Assembly: GCA_017415995.1 (NCBI GenBank)
Contig: JAFQDN010000050.1
Coordinates: forward strand, 1-64,000
DNA: 64,000 nt
From: Akkermansia sp.
Lineage (GTDB): Bacteria; Verrucomicrobiota; Verrucomicrobiia; Verrucomicrobiales; Akkermansiaceae
Direction: 5' to 3'
Position 1 is the stretch's first letter. The number at the start of each line of letters is the position of its first letter. Below the pieces are notes generated by a model. That model worked only from the letters and a program-made list of their open reading frames with translations. It ran no database searches and was not told the DNA's origin. The translations under genes were made by a program, and so were the position numbers. This document shows, in pieces, positions 25,457 through 34,248 of the stretch.

Positions 25457-26749
25457 TCAAGCCCTCGTGATGGTGTTGAGCGCTTGTTGCAAGTCCGCCA
25501 ATATATCATCGATGTGTTCTGTGCCGATGGAGAGTCTGATGGTATTGCGGTGTATGCCACATGCGTCCAGTTCCTCATCCGTAAGTTGAGAGTGGGTGGT
25601 AGAGGCCGGATGAATGACCAAGCTCTTCATGTCCGCCACGTTGGCCAGTAGGGAGAACAGTTGCAGGGAGTTGATGCACCGGAACGCTTCATCTTGCCCA
25701 CCCTTCACCTCAAAGGTAAAGATGGAGCCACCCCCATTCGGGAAGTAGCGGCGGTAGCGCTCGTGGTTGGGGTGCCCTGCCAGTGCCGGGTGATTGACTG
25801 CCAGCACGGCCGGATGCGCGGATAAAAACTCCAGCACGTGCGCTGTGTTGTATGCGTGCCTTTCCATGCGCAGAGAAAGGGTTTCTATTCCTTGCAATAA
25901 TTGGAATGCAGCAAATGGTGAAATGCAGGCTCCCATGTCGCGCAGTAGGATGGCTCGCAGGTATACGGCAAAAGCGGCTTCTCCTGCAGCTTCCGTGAAT
26001 TTTACCCCATGGTATGCGGGGTTCGGCTCGCTGATGGCAGGGTAATTTCCTGCTGCTTCCCAGTCAAACTTGCCTCCATCTACCACAACTCCTCCCAATG
26101 TGGTGCCGTGCCCTCCCAAAAATTTGGTGGCGGAGTGTACTACGATGTCTGCCCCGAACTCAAATGGACTTAATAGGTAGGGGGTGGCAAATGTGTTGTC
26201 CGCCACCAACGGAAGCCCCCGGCTGTGTGCCAGTTGTGCCAATGCTGCAATATCCGGAATATCGCTGTGGGGATTCCCCAGCGTCTCTATGTAGATGCCC
26301 CTTGTGTTCGGTCTGATGGCCGCCTCCACTTCTTCGCGGTTATGGATGTCTACAAATGTGCAGCTTATCCCATAATTCGGTAAGGTGTGTGCCAGTAAAT
26401 TGTAACTGCCGCCGTAGATCGTTTTCTGTGCTACAATATGCCCTCCGTTTTGTGCCAGTGCCTGTAATACATAGGTGATGGCTGCTGCCCCGGAGGCCAC
26501 GGCAAGCGCTGCGACTCCGCCTTCCAATGCCGCGACTCGCTTTTCCAGCACTTCTTGAGTGCTGTTGGTTAAGCGTCCGTATATGTTGCCGTGCTCTCTT
26601 AACCCAAATCGCGCCGCTGCTTGTTCGCAGTCCCGGAATACGTATGCCGTGGTCGCGTAGATGGGGACGGCTCGCGCCCCGGTGGCGCTGTCGGCGGTCT
26701 CTTGGCCCGCATGGAGTTGCCGTGTCTCGAATCTAAACTCTTTGTTCAT
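25457..26749 (-). CDS. O-acetylhomoserine sulfhydrylase (Cys/Met metabolism PLP enzyme)
   Basis: A 430-residue enzyme of the Cys/Met metabolism PLP family, most like MetY: FETRQLHAGQE at the N-terminus, PIYATTAYVF, IYGRLTNSTQEVLEKRVAAL, the PLP lysine region VVHSATKFLGGHGTTLGG, and the long insertion and ending (VIHPASTTHSQL, TIRLSIGTEHIDDI) typical of O-acetylhomoserine/O-acetylserine sulfhydrylases. It would form homocysteine from O-acetylhomoserine and sulfide. It is first in the operon with cysK, thiE and thiM. A purine-rich site (GGAAAGGGG) precedes the ATG at 26749. Confidence 0.9.
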   Translation of the reverse strand: MNKEFRFETRQLHAGQETADSATGARAVPIYATTAYVFRDCEQAAARFGLREHGNIYGRLTNSTQEVLEKRVAALEGGVAALAVASGAAAITYVLQALAQNGGHIVAQKTIYGGSYNLLAHTLPNYGISCTFVDIHNREEVEAAIRPNTRGIYIETLGNPHSDIPDIAALAQLAHSRGLPLVADNTFATPYLLSPFEFGADIVVHSATKFLGGHGTTLGGVVVDGGKFDWEAAGNYPAISEPNPAYHGVKFTEAAGEAAFAVYLRAILLRDMGACISPFAAFQLLQGIETLSLRMERHAYNTAHVLEFLSAHPAVLAVNHPALAGHPNHERYRRYFPNGGGSIFTFEVKGGQDEAFRCINSLQLFSLLANVADMKSLVIHPASTTHSQLTDEELDACGIHRNTIRLSIGTEHIDDILADLQQALNTITRA

Positions 26750-26781
26750 GTATCTGTTCCCCTTTCCGTGAAAACAAGGTG

Positions 26782-26809
26782 ATTGTAACATTAAATCATA
26801 TCATGTCAA
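26782..26809 (-). promoter_or_regulatory. Promoter of the sulfur/thiamine operon
   Basis: TTGACA (26809-26804) and TACAAT (26787-26782) on the minus strand, 16-bp spacing, about 33 bp before the start codon. Confidence 0.75.
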
Positions 26810-26827
26810 TAGGAGATAATAAAAAAC

Positions 26828-26856
26828 TTGAAAAATAATTTTATAGGTTATACACT
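26828..26856 (+). promoter_or_regulatory. Promoter of the polyprenyl-phosphate glycosyltransferase, leaderless type
   Basis: TTGAAA (26828-26833) and TACACT (26851-26856) are 17 bp apart; the ATG lies 8 bp after the -10 box. Confidence 0.5.
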
Positions 26857-26864
26857 AGGCTCGC

Positions 26865-27818
26865 ATGAGTAAAAACAGCGCGCGTGTACAAGTATTGTTA
26901 ATCGTTCCCTGCTACAATGAGGAGGAGAACGTAGCTCTGTTCGTGCAGTCTGCAGCGGAGAATTTGCAGGAATTTGACTGGCAAGTGCTGTTTGTCAATG
27001 ATGGTAGCCGTGATGGAAGCTGGAACGCGATAGAAGAACTCCACGCGCAAGATTCTCGTGTGCAGGGATTGTGTTTTGCTCGCAATTTCGGGCACCAAAA
27101 CGCGTTGAAAGCCGGTTTGGAAGAGGCGTGGCAGCAGCATCATGCGGATGTTTATGTAACGCTGGATGCAGATTTGCAGCATCCCCTGGAGTTTATTCCC
27201 GATATGGTGAAGGCTTGGCAGAACGGGGCTCGCATTGTGCAGGCCCGGAGAGAAGATGCAGGCCGCAGAATATCCTTCTTCAAAAAGTTCACCTCGCGTT
27301 GTTTTTACGGCGTATTCAGTTGGTTGAGCGGGGTAAAAATGCAGCCCGGGATGTCGGATTTTCGCTTAATTGACCACGGAGTGCTGGAGTTCGTGGTTAA
27401 TTGCCATGATAAAGATTTTTTCCTGCGCGGACTGTTGCCATGGAGCGGGCTGAAGACGGAGATATTGCCGTACACTCCCCGTGAACGCCAATTCGGGGAA
27501 TCCAAGTTCACCCTCAAGAAGATGTGTTCGCTTGCCCTCAGCGGTATTGTGGGCTATTCCGTACGCCCGCTCTACATTTCCATCATACTTGGGCTTGTAT
27601 CCATCATGCTGGCGTTTGCATATTTTGCCTACGTCATTATAGTGACCTGCTGCGGAGCCACCCGAATCAGTTTGGGCTGGCCTTCTCTCATTGCTACGGT
27701 TCTTGCCATTGGCGGCGTGCAGCTTTTTATGCTCGGCATCCTCGGTATTTATCTCGGTAAACTCTACATGGAGAATAAAGGCCGCCCCACCTACGTTATC
27801 GGGGCAAAGACAAAGTAA
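26865..27818 (+). CDS. Family 2 glycosyltransferase of the polyprenyl-phosphate sugar type
   Basis: A 317-residue GT2 protein like GtrB or dolichol-phosphate mannose synthases. It has VLLIVPCYNEEENVALFV, FVNDGSRDGSW, FARNFGHQNALKAGLE, the DxD motif TLDADLQHP, MSDFRLIDHGV and RERQFGESKFTLKKM, followed by two C-terminal membrane helices (about 235-260 and 272-300). It would transfer a sugar from a nucleotide donor to undecaprenyl phosphate at the cytoplasmic membrane for glycan or lipid modification. No flippase or GtrC-like partner is adjacent. It stands alone between divergent metabolism genes. Confidence 0.88.
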   Translation: MSKNSARVQVLLIVPCYNEEENVALFVQSAAENLQEFDWQVLFVNDGSRDGSWNAIEELHAQDSRVQGLCFARNFGHQNALKAGLEEAWQQHHADVYVTLDADLQHPLEFIPDMVKAWQNGARIVQARREDAGRRISFFKKFTSRCFYGVFSWLSGVKMQPGMSDFRLIDHGVLEFVVNCHDKDFFLRGLLPWSGLKTEILPYTPRERQFGESKFTLKKMCSLALSGIVGYSVRPLYISIILGLVSIMLAFAYFAYVIIVTCCGATRISLGWPSLIATVLAIGGVQLFMLGILGIYLGKLYMENKGRPTYVIGAKTK

Positions 27819-27851
27819 GTTCTGCTGCGGATAAGACGCAATCTGAATGCA

Positions 27852-27872
27852 AAAAGCCTTAATTAAGGCTTG
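27852..27872 (+). terminator. Short palindromic terminator candidate
   Basis: AAGCCTTAATTAAGGCTT is a perfect palindrome preceded by an A-run. It abuts the -35 box of the next gene. It may end the glycosyltransferase transcript, but the T-run is short. Confidence 0.4.
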
Positions 27873-27898
27873 CTCCGGGGCGTGAGGTGGAGTACAAT
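27870..27898 (+). promoter_or_regulatory. Promoter of the M20 peptidase gene, leaderless type
   Basis: TTGCTC (27870-27875) and TACAAT (27893-27898), 17-bp spacing; the ATG at 27906 is 7 bp after the -10 box and no ribosome binding site can fit. Confidence 0.65.
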
Positions 27899-27905
27899 GG
27901 GTGGC

Positions 27906-29246
27906 ATGAGCAAGATTGAAGATCTTTTTGCGTTTCTGAGGATTCCGAGTGTATCTGCCGTTGCTGAGCATGCAGCAGACGTGGAGAAGTGCGCGGACTT
28001 TTTGGTAAATAAATTGGCCGGGCTGGGCTTTGATGCCAAAAAGCATATGACAAACATCCACCCCATCGTTGTGGCACATAGCCCGAAGGTGGAGGGTAAG
28101 CCCACGGTGCTGATTTACGGACACTATGACGTGATGCCGGTAGACCCTCTCAATGAGTGGGACAGCGCCCCCTTCTGTCCGGAGGTGCGAGACGGCCGCA
28201 TCTATGCCCGTGGTGCATCTGATGACAAAGGTGAAATCATGGCTCATATCCTTGGTGTGCAGGAGCTGATTGAGGAGGATGGCGCCCTGCCACTTAACGT
28301 TATTTTCTTGCTGGAGGGCGAGGAAGAACGCGGTAGCACCAGCCTGTTTGAGTTCATTCAGAAACCGGAGGTGCAGCAAGAGCTCGCTTGCGATGTGATT
28401 GTGGTGAGCGATACCGGCATGGCTGCCCCGGACATCCCCTCGTTCTCCTATGGCCTCAAGGGGCTGTGCTGCTTTGAGTTGGAGGTCTCCGGGCCGTCCA
28501 TGGATTTGCACTCCGGCGTGTTCGGCGGTTCCGTTGCCAACCCCATTACCACACTGTGTGAGATGATTGCCACCACGCACGATGCCGATAACCACGTAGC
28601 CGTGGAGGGCTTCTACGATGGCGTGAGCGACATTGAGCAGTGGGAGAAAGACAGCTGGAAGCGCGTGCCCGGCATGAGCAATGCTGAACTTGCAGAGCTT
28701 ACCGGTGTGCCCGAGCTGCGTACGGAAGCCGGTTACTCCGGCGCAGAGTGCGTGTATGCTCGTCCCACCTTCGAGCTCAATGGCATATCCGGCGGTTATG
28801 AGGGCGAGGGCTCCAAGACCGTCATCCCCACCAAGGCCATTGCCAAGATGAGCTGTCGCCTTGTGCCCGGTCAGGACCCGGAAGACATTTTGGACAAGGC
28901 TGAGGCTCACTTCCGCAAAGTTTGCCCGCCGAGTGTTCGCATGAAGTTCACCCGCCAGCACGGCGGCGAGGCTTATATTTGTGATCCCCACTCCTCATGG
29001 GGCAAGGCTGCCCAGCAGGCTTTGGCGGATACCTTCGGCAACGCTCCTGTCTTGGTGCGTGAGGGTGGTTCCATCCCCATTATTGCAGAGATTTCCAAAC
29101 GCCTCGGCAAGGATGCTCTCTTCCTCGGCATGGACCTGCCGGATGCCCGCATTCACTCCCCGAATGAAAACATGCGGGTGGAAATCTTCGAGAAAGGCAT
29201 TACCATGGCCAAGAATCTCTTGCGCCTCATGGCTGCTGCTCGCTGA
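27906..29246 (+). CDS. M20-family dipeptidase/deacylase
   Basis: A 446-residue zinc-dependent M20 metallopeptidase. Zinc-site motifs are visible in order: LIYGHYDVMPVDP (His and the catalytic Asp), YARGASDDKGE (bridging Asp), LEGEEERGS (general-base Glu and metal Glu), VSDTGM and, at the C-terminus, MDLPDARIHSPNE (His). The central GPSMDLHSGVFGG segment is the dimerisation/substrate domain of the dipeptidase branch. It probably cleaves small peptides in the cytoplasm. The start is the ATG right after the promoter; the open upstream frame is part of the promoter. It is followed after 15 bp by an ABC ATPase gene. Confidence 0.9.
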   Translation: MSKIEDLFAFLRIPSVSAVAEHAADVEKCADFLVNKLAGLGFDAKKHMTNIHPIVVAHSPKVEGKPTVLIYGHYDVMPVDPLNEWDSAPFCPEVRDGRIYARGASDDKGEIMAHILGVQELIEEDGALPLNVIFLLEGEEERGSTSLFEFIQKPEVQQELACDVIVVSDTGMAAPDIPSFSYGLKGLCCFELEVSGPSMDLHSGVFGGSVANPITTLCEMIATTHDADNHVAVEGFYDGVSDIEQWEKDSWKRVPGMSNAELAELTGVPELRTEAGYSGAECVYARPTFELNGISGGYEGEGSKTVIPTKAIAKMSCRLVPGQDPEDILDKAEAHFRKVCPPSVRMKFTRQHGGEAYICDPHSSWGKAAQQALADTFGNAPVLVREGGSIPIIAEISKRLGKDALFLGMDLPDARIHSPNENMRVEIFEKGITMAKNLLRLMAAAR

Positions 29247-29261
29247 AAATGAGGCTTGCTG

Positions 29262-30134
29262 ATGAATGCTGTTGAGATAGAGAACCTCCACAAATCCTTT
29301 CCCGGTCACTGGGGGAAGGGTGGCGTGTATGCCGTTAAGGGCGTTAGCCTGCAAATCCGGCAGGGCGCTGTGTATGGTCTCATTGGTCCCAATGGCTCCG
29401 GCAAAAGCACCATCATGAAAGCTCTGGTCGGGCTGCTCTCCCCGGACGAAGGCTCCTGCCACGTCTTCGGGCAGCCCGCCACGGCTTCCGCCAATCGTAA
29501 GGAAATCGGCTTCCTGCCGGAAAATCCCTACTTTTACAAATTCCTGACCGGGGCGGAAACCGTGCGCTTTTACGGTCGGCTGTGCGGCTTGCGCGGCAAG
29601 GAACTTAAAAACCGCACGGATGAAATGCTGGAGCTTGCCGGGCTGACTGAGGCTGCCGGACGGCGCCTGGGGGGCTACTCTAAAGGGATGCTCCAGCGTG
29701 TGGGCTTAGCGCAGGCTTTGGTGCAGCGACCCCGCCTACTGGTGCTGGATGAACCCACGGCCGGGGTGGATCCCATCGGCTCCCGCTCCATTCGGGATAT
29801 TATCCTCAATCTCAAAGAGCAGGGGATGACGGTGTTCCTCTGCTCTCACCTCTTGGAGCAAGTGCAGGAGGTGTGTGATAACGTGGGTATCCTCTACCAA
29901 GGCTGCCTGATTGCAGATGGTACCATGGATGAAATCACACGCGACCGCTCTCTTACCGAGGTGTCTTTGCGCAATCCCTCCCCTGAGCTATTGGCTCAAA
30001 TTCGCACCTTGGCCGGGGACGCTTGGCAGGGGGCTGCCGCTGCGCGTAATTCATTGGAATCAGTCTTCTTACGTGGCATACAGGCAAAATTGCGTGAGCA
30101 GGGGAATTTGCCCGCCGAACAAAAAAAATCCTGA
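29262..30134 (+). CDS. ABC transporter ATP-binding protein
   Basis: A 290-residue ABC ATPase of the ABC-2/CcmA-like export class. Walker A is GLIGPNGSGKST, the Q-loop region GFLPENPYFYKF, the signature YSKGMLQRVGLAQAL, Walker B LLVLDEPTAGVDP and the H-loop FLCSHLLEQ. A C-terminal extension of about 70 residues is typical of ABC-2 exporters. No permease gene is adjacent: the next gene is an aminotransferase with its own promoter. The start at 29262 is the first ATG; a TTG two codons upstream is possible. It is cotranscribed with the M20 peptidase, so peptide or peptidoglycan-fragment export is conceivable but unsupported. Confidence 0.88.
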   Translation: MNAVEIENLHKSFPGHWGKGGVYAVKGVSLQIRQGAVYGLIGPNGSGKSTIMKALVGLLSPDEGSCHVFGQPATASANRKEIGFLPENPYFYKFLTGAETVRFYGRLCGLRGKELKNRTDEMLELAGLTEAAGRRLGGYSKGMLQRVGLAQALVQRPRLLVLDEPTAGVDPIGSRSIRDIILNLKEQGMTVFLCSHLLEQVQEVCDNVGILYQGCLIADGTMDEITRDRSLTEVSLRNPSPELLAQIRTLAGDAWQGAAAARNSLESVFLRGIQAKLREQGNLPAEQKKS

Positions 30135-30193
30135 GTCTGCGCCTCTATGCCACCCTTTCTTGGCTTGCAATGTGTCAACACCGCAAATTTTGC

Positions 30194-30222
30194 TTGCCAA
30201 AGAGCCCTTGCCCATGTAGTAT
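30194..30222 (+). promoter_or_regulatory. Promoter of the aminotransferase gene
   Basis: TTGCCA (30194-30199) and TAGTAT (30217-30222), 17-bp spacing. The roughly 60-nt leader can form a short hairpin (GACAT...ATGTC, 30224-30249). Confidence 0.6.
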
Positions 30223-30285
30223 AGACATGACTTACCGTGCAGGTATGTCTCCTTACAATAACAATTTTTAACATTTTTTCCTGCA

Positions 30286-31452
30286 ATGGACTTTATTTCA
30301 CCTACAGCAGCTGCGCTCAGCCCCTCCCTCACCTTGGCCATCACCAACAAGGCCAAGGAGATGAAGGCTGCAGGCGAGCAGGTATTCGGCTTGGCCGGTG
30401 GCGAACCTGACAAGGACACCCCGGAGAACATCAAGGCCGCAGCTATCAAGGCTCTGGAGGAGGGCGCCACCAAGTACACTCCCTCCGTTGGTCTGCCCGC
30501 TCTTCGTCAAGCCATCTGCGACAAGCTCAAGCGTGATAACAACCTTGACTACGGCATCGATCAAATCTGCGTGTGCTCCGGCGCCAAACCCGCCGTGTAT
30601 GCTGCTCTGCGTGCCACCGTCAGCGAGGGTGACGAGGTCATCATCCCCTCTCCCTACTGGGTAAGCTATCCGTCCATGGTTCAGCTTTGCGGTGCAACTC
30701 CCGTTTATGTGGAAACTAAGGCAGAAAACGGTTGGAAGATTACGGCAGAGGAGTTTGCCAATGCCATGACTCCCCGCACCAAGATGATTATCCTGACCAC
30801 GCCGCATAACCCGACCGGAGCCGTATACTCCGAGGAGGAGCTGCGCGCCATCGGCGAGCTTGCCGTGGATGAAGACATCCTCATCATTGCTGATGAAATC
30901 TACGAGCACCTCATTTATGATGATGTTAAGCACGTTTCCATGGCCTCCCTCAGCCCGGACATCTACAACCTTACCATCACCATCAACGGTTTCTCCAAGG
31001 GCTATGCCATGACCGGCTGGCGCCTTGGCTACACGGCTGCTCCCTCCCACATTGCTCCCTACATCAAGATGATTCAGGACCACTGCGCCTCCAACGCCAC
31101 CACCTTCTGTCAGTATGGCGCCATCGAGGCTCTTACCGGTGACCAGTCCTTCATCTCGGACCTGCGTGAGGAGTATGATTTCCGCCGTCAGTACGTCTAT
31201 GACCGCCTTTCCAAGATGCCCAAGGTTAAGGTAGTGGAGCCCAAGGGTGCTTTCTACTTCTTCCTGGATATGAGCGCTCTGGGTATGGACTCCCTGTCCT
31301 TGTGTGAGCAACTTTTGGAGAACTACAAGGTAGCTGCCGTCCCCGGTATTGCTTTCGGTTGCGATCACGCCATCCGCATCTCCTACTGCACCTCTCTGGA
31401 TGTGCTCAAGGAGGGCTTGGATCGTTTGGAGGACTTCTGCAAGAAGCACTAA
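30286..31452 (+). CDS. Aspartate/prephenate-type class I aminotransferase
   Basis: A 388-residue PLP-dependent aminotransferase of subgroup I-gamma (AspC/AspAT of Thermus and Bacillus type). It has SPTAAALSPSLTLAITNKA, GLAGGEPDKDTPENI, CSGAKPAVYAAL, PSPYWVSYPSMV, TPHNPTGAVYSEEEL, ADEIYEHLIYD and the PLP lysine in NGFSKGYAMTGWRLGY. RISYCTS near the end holds the carboxylate-binding Arg. It interconverts aspartate and oxaloacetate and may also use prephenate; sequence alone does not separate these. Codon choice is strongly biased (many AAG, ATC, CTC), consistent with high expression. It has its own promoter and terminator. Confidence 0.93.
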   Translation: MDFISPTAAALSPSLTLAITNKAKEMKAAGEQVFGLAGGEPDKDTPENIKAAAIKALEEGATKYTPSVGLPALRQAICDKLKRDNNLDYGIDQICVCSGAKPAVYAALRATVSEGDEVIIPSPYWVSYPSMVQLCGATPVYVETKAENGWKITAEEFANAMTPRTKMIILTTPHNPTGAVYSEEELRAIGELAVDEDILIIADEIYEHLIYDDVKHVSMASLSPDIYNLTITINGFSKGYAMTGWRLGYTAAPSHIAPYIKMIQDHCASNATTFCQYGAIEALTGDQSFISDLREEYDFRRQYVYDRLSKMPKVKVVEPKGAFYFFLDMSALGMDSLSLCEQLLENYKVAAVPGIAFGCDHAIRISYCTSLDVLKEGLDRLEDFCKKH

Positions 31453-31482
31453 GCATCTCCCTCTGCTCCTGAAGCAAATACG

Positions 31483-31550
31483 GACCCGTCCTCGCTCTCC
31501 ATTCATCAAGCCACATGTGGCACCGGAGGGCAGGGCGGGTCAGTTTCTTT
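31483..31550 (+). terminator. Terminator after the aminotransferase
   Basis: An imperfect 17-bp stem (GACCCGTCCTCGCTCTCC, 31483-31500, with GGAGGGCAGGGCGGGTC, 31525-31541) is followed by AGTTTCTTT. Confidence 0.65.
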
Positions 31551-31594
31551 CCCGCTGAGTGGCTAAACCTATTTTCCCCCATTTAATACGGCCG

Positions 31595-32053
31595 ATGAAT
31601 GTTAGCGATACAGAACTGAACACCGCCGAGCAACAAATGATTACCGGCTCCCTCCGCGAGGGCGAGGAGCTTCTGTGGGCTGCACCTTCCCTCAACTCCA
31701 CCCCCCAAACGGCTCCGCTGCCTTTTTGGAAGCGCCTCTTTTCCAAAAAACGCGCACCCCTGCCACATGCTGCCCATCCGCAGCAGCGTTGCGTGTATGC
31801 CATTACATCTAAACGGGTTCTTGTTTTCGCTCCGCAGGCTCCCATGCGCGAGTGGTTTCTCATGCTCGGCATGATTCAGCAGTTCTCCCTGCAAGATAAC
31901 GGCTGCGGAGATATTGTGCTGGACTACGAGCTTGCTCCCGATGGTACTCGCCGTCTTCTTGGCCTGTTCAACATAGCGGATGCCCAGCGCGTGCACGATC
32001 TCCTCTCCTCCGCCATCGGCGCTGCCTACAGTGCTTCCCCTTGGTCCGTGTAA
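31595..32053 (+). CDS. Small PH-like-domain protein
   Basis: A 152-residue protein of unknown function. Seen: REGEELLWAAPSLN, then a basic-proline linker (LPFWKRLFSKKRAPLP) and a beta-rich block beginning VYAITSKRVLVFAPQAP, with FSLQDNGCGDIVLDYELAPD and a terminal helix RVHDLLSSAIGAA. The pattern 'GEExLW...YxITxxRVLVF' is that of bacterial PH (bPH2-like) domains, usually membrane-linked, but there is no membrane segment here. The start is the ATG at 31595, preceded by TAATAC. It stands alone between two terminators. Confidence 0.65.
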   Translation: MNVSDTELNTAEQQMITGSLREGEELLWAAPSLNSTPQTAPLPFWKRLFSKKRAPLPHAAHPQQRCVYAITSKRVLVFAPQAPMREWFLMLGMIQQFSLQDNGCGDIVLDYELAPDGTRRLLGLFNIADAQRVHDLLSSAIGAAYSASPWSV

Positions 32054-32119
32054 AATCCGCCTCACCCACGGCAGCACTTTCAATCAGGCAACCGTTGTCT
32101 GCAAAGAATCGCCAAGTTA

Positions 32120-32150
32120 ACGCGTGCGTCACGCGTAGCCGATTTTTTTT
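32120..32150 (+). terminator. Terminator after the PH-like gene
   Basis: ACGCGTG (32120-32126) pairs with CACGCGT (32130-32136), followed by a T8 run at 32143-32150. Downstream, 32151-32287 holds two copies of TGTCAAT about 27 bp apart and nothing else recognisable. Confidence 0.7.
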
Positions 32151-32287
32151 AACTTGTCAATCGTAACTCGTAACCTGTCAATAAACTCTGATTTATGCCT
32201 CAGCGCAAACAGTGGTCACCAGCCCTAAACTTTAACAGCGCCAACACAAAAATCTCACCGTACCCTCCCCACATGGCTCCTTTTCTC

Positions 32288-32317
32288 TTGACTCTGCAGG
32301 GCTCAGGGGTGTAGAAT
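32288..32317 (+). promoter_or_regulatory. Promoter of rmlA
   Basis: TTGACT (32288-32293) and TAGAAT (32312-32317) with 18-bp spacing; the leader would be about 13 nt and lacks a Shine-Dalgarno sequence. Confidence 0.65.
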
Positions 32318-32336
32318 GAGCGGGTAAATTGTAAAT

Positions 32337-33233
32337 ATGAAGGGAATCGTACTAGCCGGAGGCTCCGGAACGCGTCTTTACCCCATCACTAAAGGGGTAA
32401 GCAAACAGTTATTGCCTATTTTTGACAAGCCGATGGTCTATTATCCCATCTCCGTGCTCATGTTGGCCGGTATTCGGGAGATTCTCATCATCTCCACCCC
32501 GCAGGACCTCCCCGCTTTTCGCCGCCTACTGGGTGACGGCTCTGACTTCGGCGTCCGATTCGCCTATGCGGAGCAACCCAGCCCCGATGGCTTGGCTCAG
32601 GCCTTTATCATCGGGCGCGAATTCGTTGGTAACGACGATGTTTGCCTAGTGCTCGGCGACAATATCTTTTACGGTAGCGGCTTCACCGGCATCCTGAAAG
32701 CCGCCGTCAAAACCGCGCGCGAGGAACGCAAAGCCACAGTGTTTGCCTATCACGTTGCGGACCCGGAGCGCTATGGCGTCGTCGAGTTTGATGCTCAGGG
32801 CAACTGCCTCTCTGTAGAGGAAAAACCGGAGCACCCCAAGTCTCCGTATGCCATGGTCGGCCTCTATTTTTACCCCAATTCCGTGCTGGACATCGCCGCT
32901 GCCGTCACTCCCTCCGCCCGTGGTGAGCTGGAGATTACCTCCGTCAACCAAACTTATTTGGAACGCGGAGAACTCAAAGCCCGCCTTTTGGGGCGTGGTT
33001 TTGCCTGGCTTGATACCGGCACGCATGATTCCCTCAGTGAGGCCTCCACCTTTGTGGAAGTGATTGAAAAACGCCAAGGTGTCAAAATCTCCTGTCTGGA
33101 GGCCATTGCTTTCCAAAATGGCTGGATTTCCGCTGATAAGCTGGAAGAACTCGCCCAGCCCATGAGCAAAAACCAGTACGGCATGTACCTCCTCAACATC
33201 GTGCAAAAAGTTCGCTCCGGCTTCCCCCTCTGA
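32337..33233 (+). CDS. rmlA: Glucose-1-phosphate thymidylyltransferase
   Basis: A 298-residue RmlA that makes dTDP-glucose from glucose-1-phosphate and dTTP, the first step to dTDP-rhamnose and other deoxysugars. Motifs: [93 protein letters not shown] and [12 protein letters not shown]. Length and motifs are normal. No rmlB, rmlC or rmlD is beside it, so the rest of the pathway must be elsewhere. It could feed the glycan islands upstream. Confidence 0.95.
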   Translation: MKGIVLAGGSGTRLYPITKGVSKQLLPIFDKPMVYYPISVLMLAGIREILIISTPQDLPAFRRLLGDGSDFGVRFAYAEQPSPDGLAQAFIIGREFVGNDDVCLVLGDNIFYGSGFTGILKAAVKTAREERKATVFAYHVADPERYGVVEFDAQGNCLSVEEKPEHPKSPYAMVGLYFYPNSVLDIAAAVTPSARGELEITSVNQTYLERGELKARLLGRGFAWLDTGTHDSLSEASTFVEVIEKRQGVKISCLEAIAFQNGWISADKLEELAQPMSKNQYGMYLLNIVQKVRSGFPL

Positions 33234-33272
33234 GGCACGCTCTGCTCCGGGCAAACTGTTTTTCATGGGAGC

Positions 33273-33301
33273 TTGACACCGCCCCCGAAAAAGGATAGCA
33301 T
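33273..33301 (+). promoter_or_regulatory. Promoter of the MscS gene, leaderless type
   Basis: TTGACA (33273-33278) and TAGCAT (33296-33301), 17-bp spacing; the ATG at 33308 is 6 bp after the -10 box. Confidence 0.7.
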
Positions 33302-33307
33302 AAGTTC

Positions 33308-34120
33308 ATGGATTGGGTCCTCTCTATAAACAGATTCGTACGTAAAATGGCCGAAAACGGCTGGGTGGAGTTCATGGTCTACATCTTGCTGGGCTGGGTG
33401 GTGTGCTACGCCTTGCGCCGTATCTTCAAAAAACTGGAGCAAAATGAAAAACTCCCGCAGCAAGTATTGGTGCTGCTTTCTCGTGCCCTCAAAGGCATTA
33501 TTTGGGCTCTCGTGCTGGTACAGGGCTTGCGCGGACTGGGGGTGGATGTTGTCGGCATCCTCGGTGCTGCCGGGGTGATGGGTGTCGCTATCGGCTTCGC
33601 GTCTCAAACTTCCCTCAGCAATCTCATCAGCGGTATCTTCTTGGTGTCTGAGCGCAGCTTCCGCATCGGCGATTATATTCAGGTGGAGGGCGAGGAAGGT
33701 ACGGTGGAGAGCATCAACCTCCTGTCCGTTTACCTGCGCCGCACGGATAATTCCTTAGTCCGCATCCCGTGCGAGACCCTCATCAAAAACCCCGTGCGCA
33801 ACATCACCGGTTCCCCGCGCCGCCGCATTGATATGGATTTGGACGTGGATTACAATAGTGACCTCAACCACGTCCGCCGTGTCATTCAGGACGTTATTTC
33901 CCATGACCCGGATTTGCTGGACTCACCCGCTCCCGTCATTCTTTTCAGTGGCTTCGGGGACAGCGCGCTTAATCTCCACATCGGCGCTTGGTGCAAGACG
34001 GACGTGTACCACGGCCTCCGCTTCCGCTTGGCTGCTGCTCTGCTGGAGGCCTTCCGCAAGGAAGGTATCAACATCCCCTTTCCCATTCGCACCGTCCTGT
34101 TGGATAAAAACGCAAACTGA
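33308..34120 (+). CDS. Small-conductance mechanosensitive channel (MscS family)
   Basis: A 270-residue MscS channel of the inner membrane that opens under membrane tension. Three membrane segments: about 18-36, 57-76 and the pore helix GVDVVGILGAAGVMGVAIGF with its Gly/Ala pattern. The beta domain follows (IGDYIQVEGEEGTVESINLL, LVRIPCETLIKNPV, MDLDVDYNSDLNHV), and the protein ends FPIRTVLLDKNAN. Length is near the E. coli MscS core. The gene is monocistronic. Confidence 0.92.
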   Translation: MDWVLSINRFVRKMAENGWVEFMVYILLGWVVCYALRRIFKKLEQNEKLPQQVLVLLSRALKGIIWALVLVQGLRGLGVDVVGILGAAGVMGVAIGFASQTSLSNLISGIFLVSERSFRIGDYIQVEGEEGTVESINLLSVYLRRTDNSLVRIPCETLIKNPVRNITGSPRRRIDMDLDVDYNSDLNHVRRVIQDVISHDPDLLDSPAPVILFSGFGDSALNLHIGAWCKTDVYHGLRFRLAAALLEAFRKEGINIPFPIRTVLLDKNAN

Positions 34121-34248
34121 CCCCGCCCCGCCCCCTCATTTCGGGCCTCTTTGCTGTGCCGGATAAGGAAAGCTTGAGGTATAGACTTTTCTGACGCAGT
34201 ATCAGAATTAGTACAATTGAAGATTTTAGTCTGTATGTAGCAGCAAGT

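Noticed and set aside
26750..26860. TPP riboswitch upstream of the sulfur/thiamine operon
   Set aside because: The leader is only about 30 nt after the promoter, too short for a THI element.
27366..28991. 541-codon minus-strand frame over the glycosyltransferase and M20 peptidase genes
   Set aside because: It is the antisense of two well-supported genes with strong third-position bias and shows no domain of its own.
30298..31509. 403-codon minus-strand frame opposite the aminotransferase
   Set aside because: Shadow of a highly codon-biased gene; composition is that of reversed codons and no motif is seen.
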